DNA of 5,191 nucleotides. Source: Pseudomonas sp. Lineage in GTDB: Bacteria; Pseudomonadota; Gammaproteobacteria; Pseudomonadales; Pseudomonadaceae. Where the stretch lies: contig JAPLSD010000244.1 of assembly GCA_026398835.1 (NCBI GenBank), positions 1 through 5,191 of the forward strand, in the 5' to 3' direction. Each line of letters opens with the position of its first letter. Positions within the stretch are counted from its first letter, which is position 1. Positions 1 through 5,191 of the stretch are shown in pieces. The translations under genes were made by a program, and so were the position numbers. The notes beneath the pieces are model-generated. The model had not been told where the DNA came from, ran no database searches, and was given only the letters and a program-made list of their open reading frames with translations.

Positions 1-888
1 AACAGCTTTTTCGGACGTCAGGAAGTGAAAGACCTGATGGCCTACTTCCGCCTGCTGGTAAACCCGGACGACGATAACGCCTTCCTGCGCGTGATCAACG
101 TCCCACGCCGGGAAATCGGTTCGACCGCCCTGGAAAAGCTCGGCAACTACGCCACCGGGCGTAAAATCTCGATGTACGCCGCCACCGACGAAATCGGCCT
201 TGGCGAGCATCTGGACGGCCGTTTCACCGATCGCCTGGCGCGCTTCAAGCGCTTCATGGACCGCGTGCGTGAGCAGTGTGCGGGAGAGGACCCGATTTCC
301 GCTCTGCGCAGCATGGTCATGGACATCGATTACGAGAACTGGCTGCGCACCAACAGCTCCAGCGACAAAGCCGCGGACTACCGCATGGGCAACGTCTGGT
401 TCCTGATCGAGGCGCTGAAGAACACCCTGGAAAAAGACGAAGATGGCGAGATGACCATCGAAGACGCCATCGGCAAACTGGTCTTGCGCGACATGCTCGA
501 ACGTCAGCAGGAAGAGGAAGACGGTGCTGAAGGCGTACAGATGATGACCTTGCACGCCTCCAAGGGCCTGGAATTCCCCTACGTGTTCATCATGGGCATG
601 GAGGAGGAGATCCTCCCCCACCGCTCCAGCATCGAAGCCGACACCATCGAAGAAGAACGCCGTCTGGCCTACGTCGGGATTACCCGTGCCCGTCAGACCC
701 TGGCCTTCACCTTTGCTGCCAAGCGTAAGCAATACGGCGAGATCATCGACTGCGCGCCCAGCCGCTTCCTGGATGAACTGCCGCCGGACGACCTGGCCTG
801 GGAAGGCAACGACGACACGCCAACGGAAGTCAAAGCCGTTCGCGGCAATACCGCGTTAGCGGATATACGCGCGATGTTAAAGCGCTAG
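1..888 (+). CDS. rep: ATP-dependent DNA helicase Rep, C-terminal part (5' end outside the window)
   Basis: This is the last 295 codons of a superfamily 1A (UvrD/Rep/PcrA) 3'-to-5' DNA helicase, open from base 1. Rep is a cytoplasmic motor that helps forks pass protein roadblocks and restart. The fragment opens with NSFFGRQEVKDL, the SFF-R-E-KD segment preceding the 2B/2A region. It continues with NPDDDNAFLRVINVPRREIG, very like E. coli Rep from memory. Helicase motif V is at window residues about 179-205 (TLHASKGLEF), and motif VI at about 217-231 (EEERRLAYVGITRAR), with the nucleotide-contacting arginine in GITRAR. The tail PSRFLDELPPDDLAWE also matches Rep rather than UvrD. Full Rep is about 670 residues, so slightly under half is present; Walker A and B are outside. 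The TAG stop is at 886-888. I see no convincing terminator before xpt, so read-through is possible. Confidence 0.95.
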   Translation, partial: NSFFGRQEVKDLMAYFRLLVNPDDDNAFLRVINVPRREIGSTALEKLGNYATGRKISMYAATDEIGLGEHLDGRFTDRLARFKRFMDRVREQCAGEDPISALRSMVMDIDYENWLRTNSSSDKAADYRMGNVWFLIEALKNTLEKDEDGEMTIEDAIGKLVLRDMLERQQEEEDGAEGVQMMTLHASKGLEFPYVFIMGMEEEILPHRSSIEADTIEEERRLAYVGITRARQTLAFTFAAKRKQYGEIIDCAPSRFLDELPPDDLAWEGNDDTPTEVKAVRGNTALADIRAMLKR

Positions 889-890
889 AA

Positions 891-1532
<642 letters not shown>

Positions 1533-1547
1533 GCGACACAAATCCAG

Positions 1548-1636
1548 TGTGGGAGCGGGCTTGCTCGCGATGAGGGAATAACATTCAACAGTGATGTGAC
1601 TGTCAGACCCCAATCGCGAGCAAGCCCGCTCCCACA
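1548..1636. repeat. REPIN: inverted pair of Pseudomonas REP sequences, possible bidirectional terminator
   Basis: Two REP copies face each other, with arms at 1548-1571 and 1613-1636 that are perfectly complementary over 24 bp around a 41-nt centre. The core of the left arm reads GTGGGAGCGGGCTTGCTCG, the abundant REP type of fluorescens-group pseudomonads as I remember it. Each arm can also fold alone through GCGGGC-TT-GCTCGC. The centre holds a smaller inverted repeat, ACAGT at 1588-1592 and ACTGT at 1599-1603, so the whole element can form one long hairpin. It starts 15 bp after the xpt stop and ends 18 bp before the stop of the converging CoA-transferase gene, the usual extragenic setting. 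REPINs are non-autonomous elements thought to be moved by a RAYT transposase encoded elsewhere. No target duplication is evident. There is no T-run, so a termination role is only inferred. Confidence 0.93.
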
Positions 1637-1654
1637 TTTGATCTTCGCTGGTAG

Positions 1655-3574
1655 TTACTGCGCGGTCGCCTGTAACCCCGCCAACAACAACCGCTGAAAC
1701 AGATCCTCACGCAGGCCTTCGGGCTTCGTCAGTTGCATCCGTTCAAGATGATCCGGGTATCGCGATGGCTCCGGCGCATCCAGCGCCGCCTTGCCCAGCT
1801 CAAGAATTTCCGTGAGTTTGAATTTGCTCTTCAACCAGTTGAGCGCCCGCAACAGATCGCGTTCCTCGCTACTGAAATCGCTGCCCAACGGATACTCCGG
1901 AAACAACTGCGTATGCCGTGCAGCAATCGCCTGCAAACGCTGTGGGCTGTTGTCGGCGAAGCGTGGATCAAGACGGAAGTCCTTGGGCAACTTGCCGACT
2001 TTTTGCGCTTGCTCGATCAAGTCCTGCTGGAAGCGTGAATCGCTGATATTCAGCAATGCCTCGATCACCGTAGCGTCGGTCTTGCCGCGCAAATCGGCAA
2101 TGCCGTACTCGGTCACTACAATGTCACGCAGATGCCGTGGGATCGTGCAGTGGCCGTACTCCCAGACAATGTTCGAGCTCACATCGCCGCCAGACTCGCG
2201 CCAGCTGCGCAGAATCAGAATCGAACGTGCGCCCTCCAGTGCATGGCCCTGAGCAACAAAGTTGTATTGCCCGCCGACACCGCTGAGTACCCGCCCGTCT
2301 TCCAGTTGATCCGCCACCCCGGCACCGAGTAGGGTCATGGTGAAGGCACTGTTGATGAAACGCGCATCCTGGCGCTGCAAACGCTTGAGCTGTTCGTTGC
2401 CGTACAACTCATTGATGTAGCTGATGGCGGTCATGTTGAACTCGACCAGCTTGTTCAGCGGCAATTCGCGTAAGCGCTGATAGAAGCTTCGCGGCCCAAG
2501 GAAGAACCCGCCATGCACCGAGATACCGCCAGGCTCGGCCGCTGCATCCAGCATTCCGGCATTCGCCTGCTCTTGCAGCGCGACTTCCGGGTAAACCTTA
2601 CGCCGCACGATTCCGGCGTCGACCAGAACCAACAGCCCGTTGACGAACATTTCGCTGCAACCGTAAAGCCCTTTGGCGAAGGGCTCGACGCCGCCTTCGC
2701 GCTCAATCAGGCGCTGCCAGTGAGTGACATTGATATCCGCCAACAGTGCTCGATAACCGTCGTTATCCGCCTGCCGCGCCAGCAATGCAGCGGTCAGCGC
2801 ATCGCCCATGGCACCGATGCCGATCTGCAAGGTGCCGCCATCGCGCACCAACGTACTGGCATGCAGCCCAATGAAATGGTCCTGGAAGCTCACGGGCATA
2901 TTCGGTGTGGAAAACAGCGTTGTGCGGTCCACCTCGTCGATCAGCAGATCGAAGGCCTCGGTGCCGATTTCGGCATGGCCCGGCATGTAGGGCAGGTCGC
3001 GATGAACCTGGCCGAGCATCAGAATGGTTTCTCCCACCGCACGCCGCTTGGCAATCATCGGCAGCAAGTCGAGTGTGATGTCCGTGTTGCAGCTCAAGCT
3101 CAGGCGATCCGCCTGTGGATCACGGGCGACCAGTTGCGCGACGAGGTTCAAACCGGCGGCATTGATGTCCCGCGCGGCATGGCTGTAGTTGCTGCTGACG
3201 TAGTCCTGTTGAGCCGGCGGGCTGTTGAGCAAACTGCCTGGCTGCAAGAAGAACTGCTCAATGCGGATATTGGCGGGCAGGCTGTCGCGGTGCAGATCAG
3301 CGAGAAAATCCAGCTCTGGATAATCACCGAATACCCGTTCGATGAAGGGCTCGAGAAAACGCCGCTGCAAGCCATCGCCCAAGGCTGGGCGGCCGAGGCT
3401 CAGGGCCGTATAGATCGTCAGTTGACGCTCGGGCAGTTGTGCAATGCGTTGGTACAGTGCGTTAACGAAAACATTGGGTTTGCCCAGACCCAGAGGCAGG
3501 CCCATATGAATATGCGTCGGCAAACGCGCGAGGACTTCATCGACCGCATGCTCGATTGAACAGGATTGCACCAT
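1655..3574 (-). CDS. Acetyl-CoA hydrolase / CoA-transferase family protein (639 residues, substrate unknown)
   Basis: This is a member of the acetyl-CoA hydrolase/transferase family (Cat1/4-hydroxybutyrate CoA-transferase type). These cytoplasmic enzymes move CoA between an acyl-CoA and a carboxylate through a glutamyl-CoA intermediate. Visible marks are GLPLGLGKPN near residues 23-34; LQIGIGAMGDA near 249-259, corresponding to the family GIGAIPDA loop; CSEMF near 306-310, where E308 is the likely catalytic glutamate; GGQYNF at 434-439; and VVTEYGIADLRGK at 486-498, the C-terminal domain signature. At 639 residues it is longer than the usual 430-550, with extra sequence before E308 and about 140 residues after the signature. 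I chose ATG at 3572-3574 because GGGAGGG (3579-3585) lies 4 nt upstream; the frame continues to a TTG at 3655 with no comparable site. It has its own transcription unit downstream of the cytochrome terminator. Whether it acts as hydrolase or transferase, and on which acid, cannot be read from sequence. Confidence 0.88.
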   Translation of the reverse strand: MVQSCSIEHAVDEVLARLPTHIHMGLPLGLGKPNVFVNALYQRIAQLPERQLTIYTALSLGRPALGDGLQRRFLEPFIERVFGDYPELDFLADLHRDSLPANIRIEQFFLQPGSLLNSPPAQQDYVSSNYSHAARDINAAGLNLVAQLVARDPQADRLSLSCNTDITLDLLPMIAKRRAVGETILMLGQVHRDLPYMPGHAEIGTEAFDLLIDEVDRTTLFSTPNMPVSFQDHFIGLHASTLVRDGGTLQIGIGAMGDALTAALLARQADNDGYRALLADINVTHWQRLIEREGGVEPFAKGLYGCSEMFVNGLLVLVDAGIVRRKVYPEVALQEQANAGMLDAAAEPGGISVHGGFFLGPRSFYQRLRELPLNKLVEFNMTAISYINELYGNEQLKRLQRQDARFINSAFTMTLLGAGVADQLEDGRVLSGVGGQYNFVAQGHALEGARSILILRSWRESGGDVSSNIVWEYGHCTIPRHLRDIVVTEYGIADLRGKTDATVIEALLNISDSRFQQDLIEQAQKVGKLPKDFRLDPRFADNSPQRLQAIAARHTQLFPEYPLGSDFSSEERDLLRALNWLKSKFKLTEILELGKAALDAPEPSRYPDHLERMQLTKPEGLREDLFQRLLLAGLQATAQ

Positions 3575-3666
3575 CTGACCCTCCCGAACCTTCCTTGAAT
3601 TGAGGTTAGTCCGAGCTTGCAGGGTCTTTGCTGCATTGAACAGCGTCAGGGCCAAATCTCAGGCAC

Positions 3667-3693
3667 AAAAAAGCCGCTCGCAAGCGGCTTTTT
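3667..3693 (-). terminator. Rho-independent terminator of the cytochrome c5 gene
   Basis: The stem GCCGCT (3673-3678) pairs with AGCGGC (3683-3688) around a 4-nt loop. It is flanked by A6 at 3667-3672 and T5 at 3689-3693, which extend the helix to about 11 bp. Read on the minus strand, it lies about 16 bp after the cytochrome c5 stop and ends in a six-U run, so it should terminate that transcript before the CoA-transferase gene. The A and T flanks would let it work in both directions, but no plus-strand gene needs it. Confidence 0.9.
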
Positions 3694-3708
3694 CGCGGAA
3701 GATGAAGC

Positions 3709-4134
3709 TTATTTCAAGCCAGACATCTTCGAGATAGCGCCTTTGAGCTCGGCGTCGGAGCAATCAGCGCAAGTGCCTTTTGGCGGCATCGAGTTGATAC
3801 CGGTAATGGCTTTGGCCAACAGGCCGTCAAGACCGCCTTGTTCTTTGGCGCGCTTGCCCCAGTCGGCAGCATCGCCGATTTTTGGCGAGCCCAGCAGGCC
3901 CGTGCCGTGGCAAGCATTGCAATGCTTGGCAATCACGTCGTCAGGGGTTTTCGCGCCACCGCCGCCTGCCGAAGCTGCGACTTCCATCCCCTTGCACTCT
4001 TGACCTTGCACACAGACCTGGCCGACTGGTTCAAGGCGTTTGGCGATATCGTCAGTAGTCGCAGCTTGAGCGCTGACTGCCCAAAGGGCCAATACGGTTG
4101 CTGGTGCAGCCAGCATTTTCATAATTAGGTTCAC
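3709..4134 (-). CDS. cycB: Cytochrome c5, periplasmic monoheme c-type cytochrome
   Basis: This is a 141-residue precursor of a small electron-transfer cytochrome. Residues 1-24 form a Sec signal peptide (hydrophobic LAAPATVLALWAV, cleavage likely after AQA). The mature protein carries the heme site HCNACHG, with C72 and C75 as thioether ligands and H76 as axial ligand. M116 in NSMPPKG is the expected sixth ligand. C122 and C125 (GTCADC) fit the disulfide known in cytochrome c5. A second pair, C41 and C47, sits in the N-terminal segment GQVCVQGQEC, followed by a flexible Ala/Gly stretch (ASAGGGG). The start is GTG at 4132-4134: GAGGG at 4142-4146 lies 7 nt upstream, while the in-frame ATG at residue 5 lies too far from it. 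The gene is monocistronic, with its own terminator and a candidate promoter upstream. The symbol follows P. aeruginosa usage from memory; the redox partner is unknown. Confidence 0.92.
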   Translation of the reverse strand: MNLIMKMLAAPATVLALWAVSAQAATTDDIAKRLEPVGQVCVQGQECKGMEVAASAGGGGAKTPDDVIAKHCNACHGTGLLGSPKIGDAADWGKRAKEQGGLDGLLAKAITGINSMPPKGTCADCSDAELKGAISKMSGLK

Positions 4135-4182
4135 GCGTACACCCTCAATGGTGGCTAGTCACGCCCACGGCCACGGTTCGCA

Positions 4183-4212
4183 GGCGGGCGCAAGTATAAC
4201 GGTTAGCCCGCC
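4183..4212. repeat. 7-bp inverted repeat enclosing the -10 of the cytochrome c5 promoter
   Basis: GGCGGGC at 4183-4189 is exactly complementary to GCCCGCC at 4206-4212, with a 16-bp spacer containing the TATACT/TATAAC box. It could be an operator for a dimeric regulator overlapping the promoter, or a chance GC-rich palindrome. No known operator is recognised in it. Confidence 0.4.
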
Positions 4213-4221
4213 ACACTGAAA
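4187..4221 (-). promoter_or_regulatory. Candidate sigma70 promoter of the cytochrome c5 gene
   Basis: On the minus strand TATACT (4193-4198) matches five of six -10 bases. The -35 is weak: GTTTCA lies 18 bp upstream with three matches, and TTGTTT sits 20 bp away. Transcription would begin near 4187 and leave a leader of about 52 nt before the GTG start. The weak -35 suggests that an activator may help, but no activator site is recognised. Confidence 0.45.
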
Positions 4222-4302
4222 CAACCCTAAAGTCGAAGGGGTATTAGTCGTGAGGGGAAACTAACCAGGGCGCCGCTGAAAGTCCTGCAGGGCGCCTTTT
4301 TT
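4207..4302 (+). ncRNA. Candidate small RNA ending at an orphan terminator (speculative)
   Basis: No plus-strand protein gene lies upstream of the rightward terminator at 4269-4302, so a short transcript is a possible explanation. A -10-like TATAAC is at 4195-4200, with no good -35, placing a start near 4207 and giving about 95 nt. The stretch could fold a weak CCCT/AGGG hairpin (4225-4228 with 4237-4240). A better one is TTAGT (4244-4248) with ACTAA (4260-4264), extended by GG/CC past a 2-nt bulge; these two compete for the same G residues. AAACAACCC at 4219-4227 is single-stranded in these folds. I do not recognise an RNA family. The weak promoter keeps confidence low. Confidence 0.25.
4269..4302 (+). 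terminator. Terminator-like hairpin with T6 run, facing rightward
   Basis: GGCGCC at 4269-4274 and GGCGCC at 4291-4296 are self-complementary copies that form a 6-bp GC stem. CTG/CAG (4276-4278 with 4288-4290) extend it past a bulged G at 4275, leaving a 9-nt loop. T6 follows at 4297-4302 on the plus strand only. It ends one base before the pauR stop codon. Read leftward as a pauR terminator it lacks a U-tract (the next bases are CTGGTTAG), so it should stop pauR transcription poorly. Confidence 0.65.
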
Positions 4303-4303
4303 C

Positions 4304-4852
4304 TTAGAAATTCGCTGGCGTGGCTGCGCTGATTAGTCGCGCTGGCGCGTCGAACGGATTACGGAAACGGTGCGGCTTGGTGCTTTCGAAATAGTAGCTG
4401 TCACCCGCTTCGAGCACGAATGTCTCTTGCCCGACTACCAACTCCAGTCGACCTTCCAGGAGAATCCCGGTCTCCTCACCCTCGTGGGTGAGCATCTCGC
4501 CGCCGGTATCGGCGCCTGGCGGGTAAATCTCGTTGAGAAAAGCGATCGCCCGGCTCGGATGAGCCCTGCCAACCAGCTTCATGGTCACTGCGCCATCAGA
4601 AATGTCGATCAGCTCATGGGCTTTGTAGACAATCTGAGTCGGTTTTTCCTCAAGGATTTCTTCGGAAAAGAACTCGACCATAGACATGGGGATACCGCCA
4701 AGAACCTTCCTCAGCGAACTGATCGAGGGGCTGACGCTGTTTTTCTCGATCATCGAAATGGTGCTGTTGGTGACGCCCGCACGCTTGGCGAGTTCACGCT
4801 GGGAAAGACCTTTCAGTTTACGGATGGATTGCAGTCGTTCACCGACGTCCAA
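4304..4852 (-). CDS. pauR: PauR/PuuR-type XRE-cupin transcriptional regulator of polyamine catabolism
   Basis: This 182-residue protein has an N-terminal XRE-type helix-turn-helix (residues 5-60) and a C-terminal cupin (about 105-175). The helix-turn-helix reads LSQRELAKRAGVTNSTISMIEKN, here in two parts: LSQRELAKRAGV then TNSTISMIEKN. Cupin motif 1 includes H123 in THEGEE; motif 2 includes GDSYYFESTKPHRFRN with H161. It aligns end to end, by recall, with E. coli PuuR and with P. aeruginosa PauR (PA5301), which represses gamma-glutamylation genes for putrescine and cadaverine use; the cupin presumably senses the polyamine. The start is TTG at 4850-4852, preceded by GGGAGG (4861-4866) with an 8-nt gap and followed by the conserved MDVGERLQSIRK. 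An ATG at 4855-4857 is out of frame. The gene lies downstream of dadX on the same strand, 128 bp away, and no target polyamine genes are in the window. Confidence 0.88.
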   Translation of the reverse strand: MDVGERLQSIRKLKGLSQRELAKRAGVTNSTISMIEKNSVSPSISSLRKVLGGIPMSMVEFFSEEILEEKPTQIVYKAHELIDISDGAVTMKLVGRAHPSRAIAFLNEIYPPGADTGGEMLTHEGEETGILLEGRLELVVGQETFVLEAGDSYYFESTKPHRFRNPFDAPARLISAATPANF

Positions 4853-4860
4853 TGCATTAG

Positions 4861-4866
4861 CCTCCC
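4861..4866 (-). promoter_or_regulatory. Ribosome binding site that decides the pauR start
   Basis: GGGAGG on the minus strand stands 8 nt before the TTG start and 3 nt before an out-of-frame ATG (4855-4857). The spacing favours TTG, and only that frame encodes the conserved regulator N-terminus. Its 5' edge touches one arm of an 11-bp inverted repeat. Confidence 0.7.
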
Positions 4867-4950
4867 AGGATTCAGGTTGTATGGATATTGAGCGTTATCA
4901 TGGCGACAGCGTTCAGTATTTACAACACTTGGGCCTGAATCCTGTTCAGG
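4866..4950. repeat. Inverted repeat with a competing local hairpin upstream of pauR
   Basis: CAGGATTCAGG at 4866-4876 is the exact reverse complement of CCTGAATCCTG at 4934-4944. The right arm is also part of a compact palindrome, CCTGAA (4934-4939) with TTCAGG (4945-4950) around 5 nt. In a minus-strand RNA covering the region the two pairings exclude each other. It could equally be a pair of protein-binding sites flanking the pauR promoter. Confidence 0.55.
4897..4925 (-). promoter_or_regulatory. Candidate pauR promoter
   Basis: On the minus strand TTGTAA (4920-4925) and CATGAT (4897-4902) each match four of six consensus bases, at the ideal 17-bp spacing. The start would fall near 4890, giving a leader of about 38 nt. 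Possible operator signals overlap it: AGCGTT twice on the plus strand (4891-4896 and 4908-4913, 17 bp apart), GATA-N8-TATC at 4884-4899, and GTTGTA/TACAAC at 4876-4881 and 4921-4926. Autorepression by PauR is an inference. Confidence 0.35.
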
Positions 4951-4980
4951 AAGGCGACTTCCGGTAGGGCATGGCGCCCA

Positions 4981-5191
4981 TTAACTCCCGGAATAGAGCA
5001 GTGGCACGCGGCGCAGGTTACAGAAAATCTGATAAGGAATGGTGTCGGCCGCCATCGCCACGTCGCTTGCGAGGATGTTTTTGCCCCACAACTCGACGGT
5101 CGAACCAAGACCGGCCTGTGGCACATCGGTCAGATCGATGCACAGCATGTCCATCGATACCCGCCCGAGCAGTTGACTGCGCTGACCAGCA
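4981..5191 (-). CDS. dadX: Alanine racemase, C-terminal 69 residues (5' end outside the window), probably catabolic DadX
   Basis: Read leftward from 5190, the frame gives AGQRSQLLGRVSMDMLCIDL, then TDVPQAGLGSTVELWGKNIL and on through ADTIPYQIFCNLRRVPLLYSGS to TAA (4981-4983). This is the C-terminal beta domain of the fold-type III PLP alanine racemases, which interconvert L- and D-alanine in the cytoplasm. GRVSMDM holds the Met-Asp pair whose Met lines the substrate carboxylate site in Alr structures. The PLP lysine and catalytic tyrosine lie outside. DadX is preferred over the biosynthetic Alr because dadX neighbours pauR in P. aeruginosa as I remember it; the sequence alone does not separate the two. 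A 4-bp GGGC/GCCC hairpin (4967-4979) follows the stop without a T-run, so read-through toward pauR is possible. Confidence 0.88.
   Translation of the reverse strand, partial: AGQRSQLLGRVSMDMLCIDLTDVPQAGLGSTVELWGKNILASDVAMAADTIPYQIFCNLRRVPLLYSGS

Noticed and set aside
1548..1636. A CRISPR repeat or insertion sequence end at the large palindrome
   Set aside because: There is only one inverted pair, with no spacers and no transposase, and its sequence is that of a Pseudomonas REP doublet.
2513..3559. A 348-codon open frame on the plus strand inside the CoA-transferase gene
   Set aside because: It is fully antisense to a gene with clear family motifs. Its translation has no recognisable domain, and long antisense frames are expected in GC-rich coding DNA.
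3575..3655. A 27-residue N-terminal extension of the CoA-transferase, from a TTG at 3655
   Set aside because: The TTG has no good ribosome binding site and lies next to the upstream terminator, while ATG at 3574 has GGGAGGG at good spacing.
3838..4128. Plus-strand frames over the cytochrome c5 gene
   Set aside because: They are shadows of the gene with the CNACH heme site and signal peptide on the minus strand.
4251..4258. GAGGGGA in a hairpin loop as an RsmA/CsrA site
   Set aside because: The core ANGGA is not matched because of the extra G, and only a single candidate is present.
4949..4962. GGAAG-GCGA-CTTCC hairpin as a dadX terminator
   Set aside because: The stem is only 5 bp and no T-run follows in the dadX direction.
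4920..5126. A 68-codon minus-strand frame over the alanine racemase end
   Set aside because: It is in another frame from the clearly recognisable racemase C-terminus and has no similarity I can see to a known family.

Overview
The window looks like a chromosomal segment of a Pseudomonas, most likely of the fluorescens group. The reasons are the GC-rich coding sequence, a REPIN-type palindrome built on the GTGGGAGCGGGCTTGCTCGCGA-like repeat common in fluorescens-group genomes, and the gene order. From memory, P. aeruginosa has rep, xpt, cytochrome c5 gene, pauR and dadX in the same neighbourhood; this was not checked by search.

Layout, left to right. Two genes are on the plus strand: the 3' half of the DNA helicase gene rep (1-888) and complete xpt, xanthine phosphoribosyltransferase (960-1532), with a plausible sigma70 promoter between them. 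An 89-bp REPIN (1548-1636) lies between xpt and a gene pointing toward it. Everything to the right is on the minus strand: a 639-residue acetyl-CoA hydrolase/CoA-transferase family gene (1655-3574), a Rho-independent terminator (about 3667-3693), a periplasmic cytochrome c5 (3709-4134), the XRE-cupin regulator pauR (4304-4852), and the last 69 codons of an alanine racemase, probably dadX (4981-5191).

The genes do not form a single pathway. They cover replication-fork maintenance, purine salvage, acyl-CoA/carboxylate exchange, electron transfer, polyamine catabolic control and D-/L-alanine interconversion. The last two are linked by position: pauR lies 128 bp downstream of dadX on the same strand, with no obvious terminator between them.

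No undescribed multi-gene system is visible; the coding content is ordinary core genome. The less explained signals are in the two right-hand intergenic gaps. Between cytochrome c5 and pauR (4135-4303), a terminator-like hairpin with a T6 run faces rightward although no plus-strand gene lies upstream, which leaves room for a small RNA of roughly 95 nt. Between pauR and dadX (4853-4980), an 11-bp inverted repeat abuts the pauR ribosome binding site and overlaps a competing local hairpin. pauR also appears to start at TTG, with an out-of-frame ATG just upstream. No gap longer than 300 bases lacks a gene.
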